Under the pieces are notes generated by a model. The model was not told the DNA's origin. It ran no database searches and saw only the letters and a list, made by a program, of their open reading frames with translations. From Tetracladium setigerum (taxonomy: Eukaryota; Ascomycota; Leotiomycetes; Helotiales), in the NCBI GenBank assembly GCA_031472005.1, contig PZJY01000007.1, positions 496,001-560,000 on the forward strand: a stretch of 64,000 nucleotides of DNA, written 5' to 3'. Below, one piece after another: positions 21,586 through 31,465 of this stretch. The stretch's first letter is position 1. Each line of letters begins with the position of its first letter. Position numbers and translations under genes: made by a program.

Positions 21586-22558
21586 TCAAACATAATACAT
21601 CTTGAACCAACTTGGCTTATTCCATGCCCTAGTCTTCGTTTTCCACATAAGCTTATCCTCAATATCAATCGCCACCCGTTCCGTCCTCTCCTCGATCTTC
21701 CGCTCCACCGCAGCTTCCAACTCCGTCCTCATCTCGATCGGCAACTTCTTCGACAACTCCAAAGCCCCATCAATGCTACCAGGATTCCTCAAAAACATCT
21801 CCAGGGCCAAGTTCTTTAACTGCTCCACCCCAGACTCCCACAATTCCAGATACCCTTTCGGTTGAATCCTCTCGTCTTCATCCATCAACTTGTAAATCTC
21901 CTTCACGGTATTGTTCTGCAAGGTAGCAATCTCAAAGCTCTCAGCCATCTTCCAAAGTTGAATCAAGTCTGCGATCTTGAGGGGTTTGTTGTTGCGATCG
22001 ACAAGGGTGGCATTTGGGAGCCAGTTTGCAAGCACGCCGAAGATCTCGGTGTCGACGTCTTGAAAGGCGAAGGTGGTTTTGTTGGCGGACTTGGGATCTT
22101 TGAAAAGATCGGAGAAGCGGTCGGAGTAGCGGCAGAGAAGGTATTTTTCGACATGGAAGATGGTTACTGTACTCGAAGTGGTGGTAAGGGGAATGTTAGA
22201 AAAGGCTTCGGCATGGTTGGGGTCATTGGTTTTATTGTCGCCGGAGGTGAGGTTGATCTCAATCAGTTCAGAGTGATGTCTGGCAGATTGTCAGAACTTT
22301 TTCGTCTTCTTTGGTCAACAGACCAGTGGACGACTTGGTTGAGAATTCAGGACGCGATCAAACTTACGCCTTGGACTTCGTTGACGAGCGAAGATACCGG
22401 GTTGAGAACATGATGATTGTGAGGATTTGTGGATCAAGGTTCTCTGGTGCAAGTTTCAGCAGTCGAAGACCGTTCTCACACACCAAGGCTTTTTGCAAGA
22501 GAGGTCGTTGGGAGGGAGAATAGGGAGGTATCGAGGTGAATTGGAGTTGAGAAGGCAT
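21586..22558 (-). CDS. BTB/POZ domain protein
   Basis: Two exons on the minus strand, 22558-22368 and 22279-21586, give 294 residues. The BTB core lies in exon 2: SSTVTIFHVEKYLLCRYSDR, FSDLFKD, FAFQDVDTEIFGVLANWL, then LIQLWKMAESFEIATLQNNT. The N-terminal ~65 residues include a Pro-rich start and a possible helix (LRLLKLAPENLDPQIL). The C-terminal ~120 residues are helical and charged (ELEAAVERKIEERTERV). The intron uses a GTAAGT donor and a GCCAG acceptor. Function is not predictable beyond protein binding. Its neighbours on both sides are also BTB genes on the same strand. Confidence 0.76.
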
Positions 22559-24101
22559 GGTGGCCGATCAATTCAAACTGTGTCAAGAGACGAAGTTGCT
22601 CATGGCGAAGACTGCCATTTCAGATTCACGCACCATCAGGTGGGCGGAGCATAAAGATTTGGATTACTAGCGCCGGTATGGGAAGTCTACAGTACCGAAA
22701 GGTGAAAATCAGGACCACTACATTAAGTTGGTTGAGTTCATAGTTAAAACACATCGCTATCCAGATATTGATACAGATGGCGAGAAATCATCTACTAAGC
22801 ACTATCATAGGAATTCCCTCTTAGGAAACCATTTTTTCAAGTGTCAGGTCCCGTGATGCTGCCTTCGTGACACAATCGGAAATTCACCCTCCCAGAAATT
22901 GCAGAATGTCGCTCAACAAGGTATCTTAATTTGTAAGTTGTCGGAATGTGGGACTACTGCGACGAAACTTCGCAAAACCTCTGTTTCTCTGAATGTTCCG
23001 AGGTTGCTCAATTTATATAACCACTGAGATTGAATTAAACTATATCGAATAATAGCTGGGTGGTGATTACAACTTGGACCTGCTAGTTTAACACACCCAT
23101 ACATGTTCAACAGTTAGTTCTGAACTTTGAAGCTGGGTCCTGTACGTCAAATGTCTTGAACATATGAACCGCCGTATCCCCTGAAACCTTCGCGATTGCA
23201 ACCGTGGAATTATAGCAGCGTATTTCAATACTCTCGAGGTGAGAAGCGTTGGAAGAAGGAGCCGAAATCTCGGAATTTGAAGTGAGCGGGAGGTGGGAAT
23301 TCCTGCAGCCGTACTTGATCTCATAGAACTTGTGATTAAATATGTTTTAATCAGTTTTGTCAGTGAGGCTTGTCAATGAAGGAGGTATCAATATAGTCTG
23401 ATGACTTGAAAAGTTCCATGGACCAGGCTGATTTGCACGCCCCTCTCGGCACTTCAAAGTAATGGTAGGAAGTCTACTTATGTACTAGAGAATCTACAGT
23501 CATAATTACAGATCAGCTTTCAAAATCAATATATTGTAATTTCACAATTTACTTGACAGCAAGATCCACAGCCAACTTTGAGGTCATGAAGAAGTGTTGA
23601 CATGTACGAAAAAGCTTGGAGATGGTAGTGGAAGGAGTGTATGACAGAACACACTCAGCAAGGAGAGCAGCGGAGGAAGAAAAGATCGTTGTAGAGTTTT
23701 ATATGAGAATTTATTTACCAACAACTCTACGAGAGAGTTAGCAGATAGAGAATGCGCAGCCACGAGAAGCATAGGCAGAAGACAACGGTCAACGAAGAAA
23801 TGAATTCACATCAAAGGCATATATGATATGGGAACTGCATTTCCTTATGGAAGTTCAAGCTTATAAGCGGCCAGAGTATGTGTCCCCTTCTTCATTTCAA
23901 AATGTCTCCGTCCAGTCGTGACACTCGATTGCAGTCCATCTGGTCCCGTCCATCGAAAGTTGTCCATCGCTATCATCCCCCCATATCCCGCTTGCAACTT
24001 TGTAGCTTTCTTCCCTGTAATCTTTCTTTCATAAAGAAATCTAGATCAAGCTAGGATTCTTCACGGCGTTGAGAAAGAAGACCGGAACGAACGGTAAGCT
24101 A
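22559..24101. other. intergenic, nothing recognised
   Basis: About 1.5 kb without supported genes. Short frames on both strands (for example 23088-23324 minus) show no domain signal. Confidence 0.5.
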
Positions 24102-25100
24102 TTAGAGGTATTTGTCAATGTCGAAAGAAATCTTCGTGATCTTCTTGCAGTTTTTCTCGATCAGTGTAAAGATACCCCAGATCAGTTGACGTTGCATTGG
24201 CTTTGGGAAGTCAAAATGCCATTCCTTGACGTTCTCTCCCTTGATCGCTAGCTTTGTAACCCGGTAAAGAGCTAACGCAGCCAGACTGCTATCCGCCTCA
24301 AATTTGAAAGCTAGCTCGAAGAATTTGGCAAATTCTGTATCAGCCCGAGATACACCATCTGGAACAATAGGACTTTTCTGTTCCGTCTCGAAGACACGAA
24401 ACAAGTAAATGACAACGTCTTTTTCCAGGTCTTTAACTTCGTACGTCCGAGCAAAGACCCAGAGCTTCGCCCACTCGACAGTCGTCATCTTTGCTGCGGC
24501 CATCTGATAGAAGACATCATATACCCAGAGGTTGAAGTGCTTGGAGGTTTCGAACTCAATATTCTCGAGCAGGAGTGTGAAGGGCTCGGCCTTTTGTCCG
24601 TCCTGATCATTTTCCACCTTCACCTTCAACAGGGCACTAAGTTGAGGCATATATTCATGAACGGCGATCTCATGAAGTGGGCTAAGTTTCTGTCCATTGC
24701 CGTTGACGAAGTTGATGAGAATTGCATTTGGGTCGCTTGAATCACAAGATCGAATTAGCTTGGTCAACACAACAAACTTTTGAGTGAACTTTTGGAATGA
24801 AGGTGAGTATTACCTCATGTCGAGTACGACTTGTCGGCAGCTCCTGTTGGGCATTGTGCGATCATCTCTGACAGCGATCATCTCCATCTTGATCGCGATG
24901 TTCTTAGCTGCCTTTAATCTGTGTCCTGGTGTTGGGCTCTCTTCTTCTTCCTCCTCTGACAGAAACATGATCGGTGACTTGGAGGTTCCAGCTGGAGACT
25001 CCGCAGACTTCGCCGGCGTCGTAGAAGTTGGGGCCATCTTCGTCTTCTTGCCACTTGGAGTTACAGCAGCAGATACTGCTTTTCTCTTTCCGGTGCTCAT
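24102..25100 (-). CDS. diverged BTB-like protein with basic/acidic N-terminus
   Basis: Two exons on the minus strand, 25100-24814 and 24735-24102, give 306 residues. Exon 2 begins inside an open frame: only the acceptor TTCAAG at 24736 keeps phase, as all nearer ones give a stop. The resulting intron is 78 bases with a GCTAAT branch. Residues 1-95 hold two short basic stretches (STGKRKAV, PSGKKTK), like a nuclear signal, and an acidic run (SEEEEEESP). The BTB-like part has PLHEIAVHEYMPQLSALLKV and, later, WAKLWVFARTYEVKDLEKDV, which is the helix pair of the array's other members. The strand region is weakly conserved, so the call rests on the helices and context. Confidence 0.62.
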
Positions 25101-26220
25101 AGTATTGAGACTTAAGAGCAAGGTTGTGGTGTGAAGAGTCAAGGTTAAGGCTGGGAAATTGTGGTCAGATTAGTGTAGTCGAGATTAAAAAAAGAGAGAT
25201 CGAGACGCACGGCCGAGAGAAAGAATTTATATTTTAATCACGAGACGAAATAAGTGAGAAGCCCTTGTAAAAGTAAAGTAGAGGCTTAATAGGGAAAGAG
25301 TAAACCGGCATAGAAAAGCGAGCGTAAAAATCTCACTTTTCACGCTTAAAATCACGAAGTCTATCTTGTTTTAAATCTTTTTTTTTCTTTTTTAAAATAA
25401 AAAATAAGAATTTCTAGTTATACGCTTTAGTATCTTAAGAGAATATTCAAACTGTTTTTTTCATGAAAGAATAGTAGAGCCACACTTTTATTTTGTTTAT
25501 TTAACGAAATACCTGACTACCCACAACCTCACGGGCCCAGGATCTTGTTTAAAAAGCGCCCCCGAAGACGGTCCTCACTTTACTGTTCATGTAAAGCGCC
25601 AGAGGATTGGCGTATTTTGGCGGCAAAAGCGAAGTTTAGAAAAATTCTGTTGCTTCACTTGAAGCCTATCTCTCGAACATCCTCGCCAAGAAGAAAAAAC
25701 ACCATCGAGAAGTCTCTACTTTCTCTATGCCCACAACTTCTCTAGCGCGGCAGATCGATTCATAGTTTCGTTGCCAGCGCGCCTTATTCGATCTTCACGG
25801 GTGTTGTAGCGAGAAAAGTATTAAATAAAAGGTGCTGTAGAAGGAAATATTATGCATTGTTCCCAATTATCACAAATCGCCCATCTGCAAGCCCCCAAAA
25901 GAAACATCGAAGATTTTCTATTTCTCTGCTTCTAAAATGAAATTCAATCATGCGCGGTTGGTACCATGTTTATGTTCATTAAAATCCCCAATATATAAAC
26001 ACAAAAGTTACCGTACCTAGCCCGACTGGTGGGATTTCCTGCCTTACTTTACTGTCACGACCACAAGTATCTATAGAAGCAAGAATTCCGTTCGGCAATC
26101 TTGATCAAAAGCATTTAATCTAGCTGATTAATTAGTATTGATTTCATTACATTATATTAATAATTAGTATTATCATCATGATTTTCCATCCATCCCATAA
26201 AACCCAAAACACTATAATGA
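25101..26220. other. intergenic, AT-rich
   Basis: No gene is supported. A T/A homopolymer-rich patch at 25370-25410 is the main compositional feature. Confidence 0.55.
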
Positions 26221-27684
26221 TTACAAAGTAATGAACAAATCCCACAATTTTTCCCCCTCCCTCTTCTCCCCCTCCGCCTCACCCCAAAACCCACTATCCT
26301 TCTTCCCTCTCGGTGGACTACCAATACATATCTCGATCTCTTCCCACCTGCCATCTTCTTCATCAGTTTCCTCTCCTCTTCCTTTCTTATATTGGTTTCC
26401 TACTGGTGATTTTTCATCTCTCCAATTGCCCGTATTATTGCGACCAAACTGCTGTCGGTTCGTGTTGGTAGTGTGACTCTGATATTTTTCGTCCACGATA
26501 CCATTCATCACATCATTTGAACCCCTTATTGTCTGGCGATTTCGTCTTCCCCTCCCTCCACGGTGTCGGTCTGCCCTGCTGCTGTACCCAGCACTTTCCT
26601 TGCCAGTATACATCATCTCCTTATTCTCACCACCACCAAGTGGCCACGAACAATTTACTCTCTCACTCATCTCACCCATTTCCTTTCTCTCCGAATCTTT
26701 CATTGAAATCGGAACAGAAGCAGAAACATCTCCCTTCCTCCTCTTCTTCACATCCACAAAATCGATATGTTCAACCCTCTCAATATCAAAAGACCACTCC
26801 CTACAGCCCCTCCTATCAACCTCTTCCGCTCCCATCTCTCCCAATATTTTACTCTCATCACAAAGTTTCTGCGCTTTCCCATCTCCAGACTTCTTCCCAC
26901 CTTCCATCTCCTGCGCCTCCAAACTCGAACTCATCTCCCCCACCACCGTCTCCAAATCCATCTCCCCCAACATCTCCACCTCTCTTCTCCCCTCCCTATT
27001 ACTACTCCCCCTACTCCTTCCCCCACCACTACTCCCAATACTCCCCACCACCACCTCCCTCATAAAACAATCCGTCGAGTCACCCTCTCCTTCGGGCGTT
27101 CTAACTTCCCTCTCTCTCTCCTCCCTCACACGACGTTGTCTCCGACGATATACGAACCATACCGCCAGCGCGCAAACAATAAGAACACTCGAGATCAACG
27201 ATGTGGTAAGTGCTATAATGAGGATCTTTTGGCGTTGATTATTCAATTCTTGGATTTTTTGGGTGATTGCTGTGGTTGGTGGTCCTAATGGTCGACCGGT
27301 TGGGAAGAATGGCAAGGTTCCTATTGCTCCTGTTGGTGTAGGTGAAGCTGTTGGTTTTGATGATGGGCCTGGTAGAGATGTATCCAATGTGAATGTATGT
27401 TTGGGAAGGACGAGGATGGGTGTAGATGTATCGATTTCGATGAGAGGAGTTGATGTACTTTCGGGATAGGGTGGTTGCGTGTCGGTTGCGGTTACCGTTG
27501 AGAACTGTACTTGCGACGTTGAAAAGCCTTCTCCACGACCATGTTGACCATATGGCAGAGAGTGAGAACGGGCGAATCCTGGTGGTGGGTTTGGAGATGG
27601 GAGAGCGAGTGTTATATTGAGAAAGAGGAAGATAAAAATAGTGGCATATGCCGTAGATTTCGCTTTTCTTTTTGTGGAAAGCAT
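26221..27684 (-). CDS. single-pass membrane protein, unknown function
   Basis: One exon, 487 residues. An N-terminal signal segment (~10-28, TAYATIFIFLFLNITLALPS) leads to a Pro/Ser/Thr-rich outer part of ~120 residues. A strong membrane helix follows at ~154-179 (ILIIALTTSLISSVLIVCAL), stopped by RRRQRR at 180-185. The long inner part (~300 residues) is charged, rich in Gly, Arg, Glu and Ser, and has no recognised domain. The layout (signal, Ser/Thr stalk, one helix, basic stop, disordered tail) resembles fungal wall-stress sensors, but no WSC-type cysteine domain is present. I do not assign a function. Confidence 0.66.
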   Translation of the reverse strand: MLSTKRKAKSTAYATIFIFLFLNITLALPSPNPPPGFARSHSLPYGQHGRGEGFSTSQVQFSTVTATDTQPPYPESTSTPLIEIDTSTPILVLPKHTFTLDTSLPGPSSKPTASPTPTGAIGTLPFFPTGRPLGPPTTAITQKIQELNNQRQKILIIALTTSLISSVLIVCALAVWFVYRRRQRRVREEREREVRTPEGEGDSTDCFMREVVVGSIGSSGGGRSRGSSNREGRREVEMLGEMDLETVVGEMSSSLEAQEMEGGKKSGDGKAQKLCDESKILGEMGAEEVDRRGCREWSFDIERVEHIDFVDVKKRRKGDVSASVPISMKDSERKEMGEMSERVNCSWPLGGGENKEMMYTGKESAGYSSRADRHRGGRGRRNRQTIRGSNDVMNGIVDEKYQSHTTNTNRQQFGRNNTGNWRDEKSPVGNQYKKGRGEETDEEDGRWEEIEICIGSPPRGKKDSGFWGEAEGEKREGEKLWDLFITL

Positions 27685-28229
27685 TTTGATCTCCTTTTCA
27701 GAAACAAAATTGGCTCGTTGGGTGAAAGAATTGACTTGAGAAAATGAGAAAGAATAATTAATTGAGGATATTGCGGGATTGAAAGGAGCTATTGGGTATG
27801 CGATAAACGATAGATGATAAGGAGAAGATGTTGAACCAAGACAAAGTGGAACAACAAGAAAAGACTCAGAAAAGATGAGATGAAACGATAAAGGAATTAT
27901 TCAAAAGTCCAAGAGAAAAAATCTCAAAGGCAACAGTGAAATAATATAAGGTAGCGAGATGACGAGAAGGAAGTTCGTGAGCGAGGGACTGGCGAAACAG
28001 CCAACGAGAGTATAGAAGAAGAATAATCCGAGCGACTGACCGGTCGAGCGAAACCGTAGTTGAAGGTAGGTATGATCTCTCAAACGAACGAAGATCTTGA
28101 AGAGAAGAGGATAAAAAATAAATGCAAAGAGGACCAGGCAGGTAGATATATAGATAGGCAGACACAACTTACTCTCAATGTCAATATACTTAATCCCATT
28201 CTCCATTTCCCCTCCAACATGCACAAAAC

Positions 28230-28253
28230 TGTACATGTACATGTACATGTACA
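28230..28253. repeat. (TGTACA)4 self-complementary repeat
   Basis: Four exact TGTACA units. Each unit is its own reverse complement, so the run can fold back on itself in either strand. Confidence 0.9.
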
Positions 28254-29102
28254 GTACATAGAATACATGCACACATACCCCACTTATCGAATACCATACT
28301 TTCTACCCATCCAAACAACCACAACTACAACCAGTAAACAGCAGAACCCCAATACAGAAATCGCATCTCACACAAACCGCATTTCCAAAAATGGAACATA
28401 TCATTCCCATCCATCCATCCCATTCATCCGTCCGCCCGTCCCACCCCATCTATCCAATCCACTCCATGTATCCAATCACAGCCCATCAACCCAAAGCTTC
28501 CCTCTAATTCCATTAGAATAAACAATTTTGATGAATAACACACAATACATACTTTGATACCAATTTCAGTACCTACCTACCGACATAGACAAGTTAAGGC
28601 AGGTAAGCGACATAAAAGATAACCACCCAATCAGCAATACCAATCTCCCCACCTTACTTACCTTACATCCAATGAAAGAAACTCGCGCTTGTCTGCATTT
28701 CGCGCTTACTTACAGCCTCAGCCTCAACTACCCTAACTCTCATGATCTGAAGGTAGCGCAGCAGATCACACCCCCTCCCCCAGACGTGCCTACAGTTGCA
28801 GTCACAGTAGTCACTACCGTTCTTTCGTCCTTGTCAATATCCAAGTATATGTGCAAGTATTAATAGAAACCCTCTACCAAGAAAAGCCCAGCCCAGCCCA
28901 ACCAACCAGACATCTCTCCAAACAAAAAAATGGTGGGGTGCATAATTACTATCCAGTAACAAATCTGTTTGGTCTCGCTAATTTTGTTCATGTTTGTTGA
29001 TCATCTCAGCATCGTGCATGGCATTGCAGCAAAACACCTGCACACAGCACAAAGCAGCACCCGAATGAAGCAAGTGAACGAAGCACAGCATACTTGTAGC
29101 AT

Positions 29103-29127
29103 AGCACAGCACAGCACAGCACAGCAC
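29103..29127. repeat. (AGCAC)5 pentanucleotide repeat
   Basis: Five exact AGCAC units, with further scattered AGCAC copies just upstream (29045-29090). Confidence 0.92.
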
Positions 29128-29229
29128 AAAAGACTGCCAACTTTAGCCTGCCTGCTTTCTGCCAACTTTAGCCGTGACAGGTCTTCTTTTTTCCACACTC
29201 GACAATTCTTGCACACTCGATAATTCTTG

Positions 29230-29880
29230 CTCATCCTTCCACACTCATACCTGGGGTAAGCTAAATACAACAGCTAAATAAATACCTTTCTTACTAAGTT
29301 TCTTTCCTATCCTACCTTGCCTTACAAACAAAAGGTACTATATTTAGATAGAGCCTCCCTTCTATCGCTCACATGACTATAGTTCTCAAAAAGTAACACA
29401 TGCATCACAGGAACGGCCCGTTCGCTAGCTGCCTCAACTTTAATGGTGAGTAGTACAGTATTCTTAAGAATTTCTCCAAACCTCGCACTCCTCCACATTA
29501 CATTCTTTCCCACACATCACACCCGGGGTGAACTCAATACAACAGCTAAATAATTACCACCCTTACCTTACCTATCCTATCTTGCCTTTCAACAAATAAA
29601 AATCTATACTTAAAACAGGACCAACATACCTACCTACCTTGCATGGATAGGTAGAGTTTCCCAGCAAGTAACATAAACAGGAACGACCCTTTCGCTCGCT
29701 GCTTTGCCTGACAACTGGTAGCCGTGGAGAGAACAGTATTCTTCTTCTTTCTCCACACTTCACACTTCACACTTCACAACTCGTCCGCATTTCTTCTTCC
29801 ACGCACATCTGACTTGCGGTAAGCCAAATAATCTGGGAGCATAAATTAATAGCTGCGTAATTTTCTTACCAAGTAGCTGA
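29230..29880. repeat. three diverged ~270-290 bp direct repeats
   Basis: The phrase ACAACAGCTAAATAA recurs after a GGGGT anchor at ~29253 and ~29525. A third, weaker copy begins near 29814 (GCGGTAAGCCAAATAAT). Within copies 1 and 2 a second shared phrase, CAGGAACG-CCC-TTCGCT, occurs at ~29408 and ~29680, and AACAGTATTCTT-type text follows both. Spacings are about 272 and 289 bases. Copies are diverged, so the duplication is not recent. No open frame spans them. Confidence 0.68.
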
Positions 29881-30634
29881 CCTTTCCATAACTTACTTCG
29901 CCTATCCTAGGTCCTTTTTAGCTGTGGTAGTTATCCTCCTTCCTTCTTCCTTCATTACTTCTTTCTTTCCTCACACCCTACACACTCTACCCTTTTCAAT
30001 TACTAACCTCGCAATGCAACTATCGTCAATTCACAAAAGTAACAAAAATATAAATGGTAACACAGGGCGAAATGAATTTTTAAAGGTATTTTGATAATGA
30101 CTGCTTCATCATCATCTTTTCTAGAAAAAAAAAGAAAGAAAAAAGAAGGGAGAGGGTCTACAGATAGGTAAGATCCCTTAACTAGGCAAGTACCTAGGTG
30201 TGTGTGTGAAAAGGGAACTAAGGCAGGCATGTAAGATCTTAATTACATTAATAGCTTAAAAGTACTGCCTCTCACGTGAGAAGTCAATGTCGACAACACA
30301 AAATTATGGAGTATATTTTTCATCCTCGTTCCATCCTATTATGCGCTTTTCTTCCTTCGTTCTTTGCTTCTTTCCCTTCTTCTTTTTTTCCCTTGCTTTC
30401 CTTTTACGCTTCACACTCTACACTTTATACCCTTCCCACCCCATCACCAATTATGTAAAACCCCAAAAACCGCGGCAGGGTCATAAAAACCCCCAAAAAA
30501 GTAATCATTCAGTACACACACACACACACAAAAGATATAAATGGCACAAAGCGACTTTATTTATCTCTAATTCATTAGCATACCTATGTATATAGAGAGA
30601 TATATATTATATACACAACCTTATTACACCAACA

Positions 30635-30657
30635 ACCTACCTACCTACCTACCTACC
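30635..30657. repeat. (CCTA)n tetranucleotide repeat
   Basis: Five to six CCTA units in a row; similar shorter runs occur at ~29627 and, as the complement, at ~39890-39930. Confidence 0.85.
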
Positions 30658-30871
30658 TTCCTTACCTTATTATACCTTCACATGAATAAAAAGACAAGCG
30701 AAATGATAAACGCCATCTCTACATACTACTTACAGTATTGGCCGTCTGTCTCCATGTAAGATCTTACAGACAAGTACATACAAGCCTGTACTGTCCCACC
30801 ATGCCGCGAGGAGAACCGAGGCTGGGGCAGAAAATAGGAATTGAGAACCAGTTTTTTTTCATAAATAAAAA

Positions 30872-30890
30872 GTGTGTGTGTGTGTGTGTG
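30872..30890. repeat. (GT)n dinucleotide repeat
   Basis: A GT run of about nine units followed by TTTTGCGCGCGC, a stretch of alternating purine and pyrimidine. Confidence 0.9.
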
Positions 30891-31465
30891 TTTTGCGCGC
30901 GCATTCTTGTCATTTAATAGCCGTTTGTACATACATACATTTTTCCCACCCTCCTCCTCTGCCACACCACTCCACACCACCCCAGTCACTTCACCTGTTA
31001 CTTCACCACACTTCTCCTTTCCTCCACTACCACCTCCTCATACTTCAACGTCAAAAACCATCAGACTATCCATCCATCCATCTGCCAACCAAACCAAATC
31101 CCTCACACCACACACCCCCCACCAAAAAAGAGAAAGACAAACACGCAAAAGTTGCATCGCGACGCCGTCGCTTGCGGCGCATATTCATTCATTTTCCCTC
31201 GCATCAAATGCCACCCAAATGCATCGAATAACAAGGAGCAAAAACGTTCAACATGCAAAAAAAAATATTGGAAGATAACTAGGTATGGGTGTCGTCGAAA
31301 AGCACTTTTCCGAAAAACTCCGCCAAATTTGTGGCACATATTTTGTTGTTTTTTTCTTTCCGAAAAGCAGAAAAAGCGAAAGACCGCCCGCCCCCAAGCC
31401 GAGAAGGAACAAAGTAAAAAAAAATATGATAATTTTTTTTTGGGAGAGGGGGTCAGGGATGGCGT

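Larger units (their letters stand above)
27685..31465. other. gene-free repeat-rich stretch
   Basis: About 3.8 kb without a supported gene. It contains several microsatellites (TGTACA, AGCAC, CCTA and GT units) and three diverged direct repeats of about 270-290 bases, listed separately. Many short open frames here are low-complexity readings of the repeats. Confidence 0.6.

Noticed and set aside
26517..27288. Several Pro/Ser-rich plus-strand frames
   Set aside because: Antisense of the Gly/Glu/Arg-rich tail of the membrane protein at 26221-27684.
28060..28521. 153-codon plus frame with His/Thr/Pro repeats
   Set aside because: Arises from microsatellite DNA (TGTACA and CCAT units).
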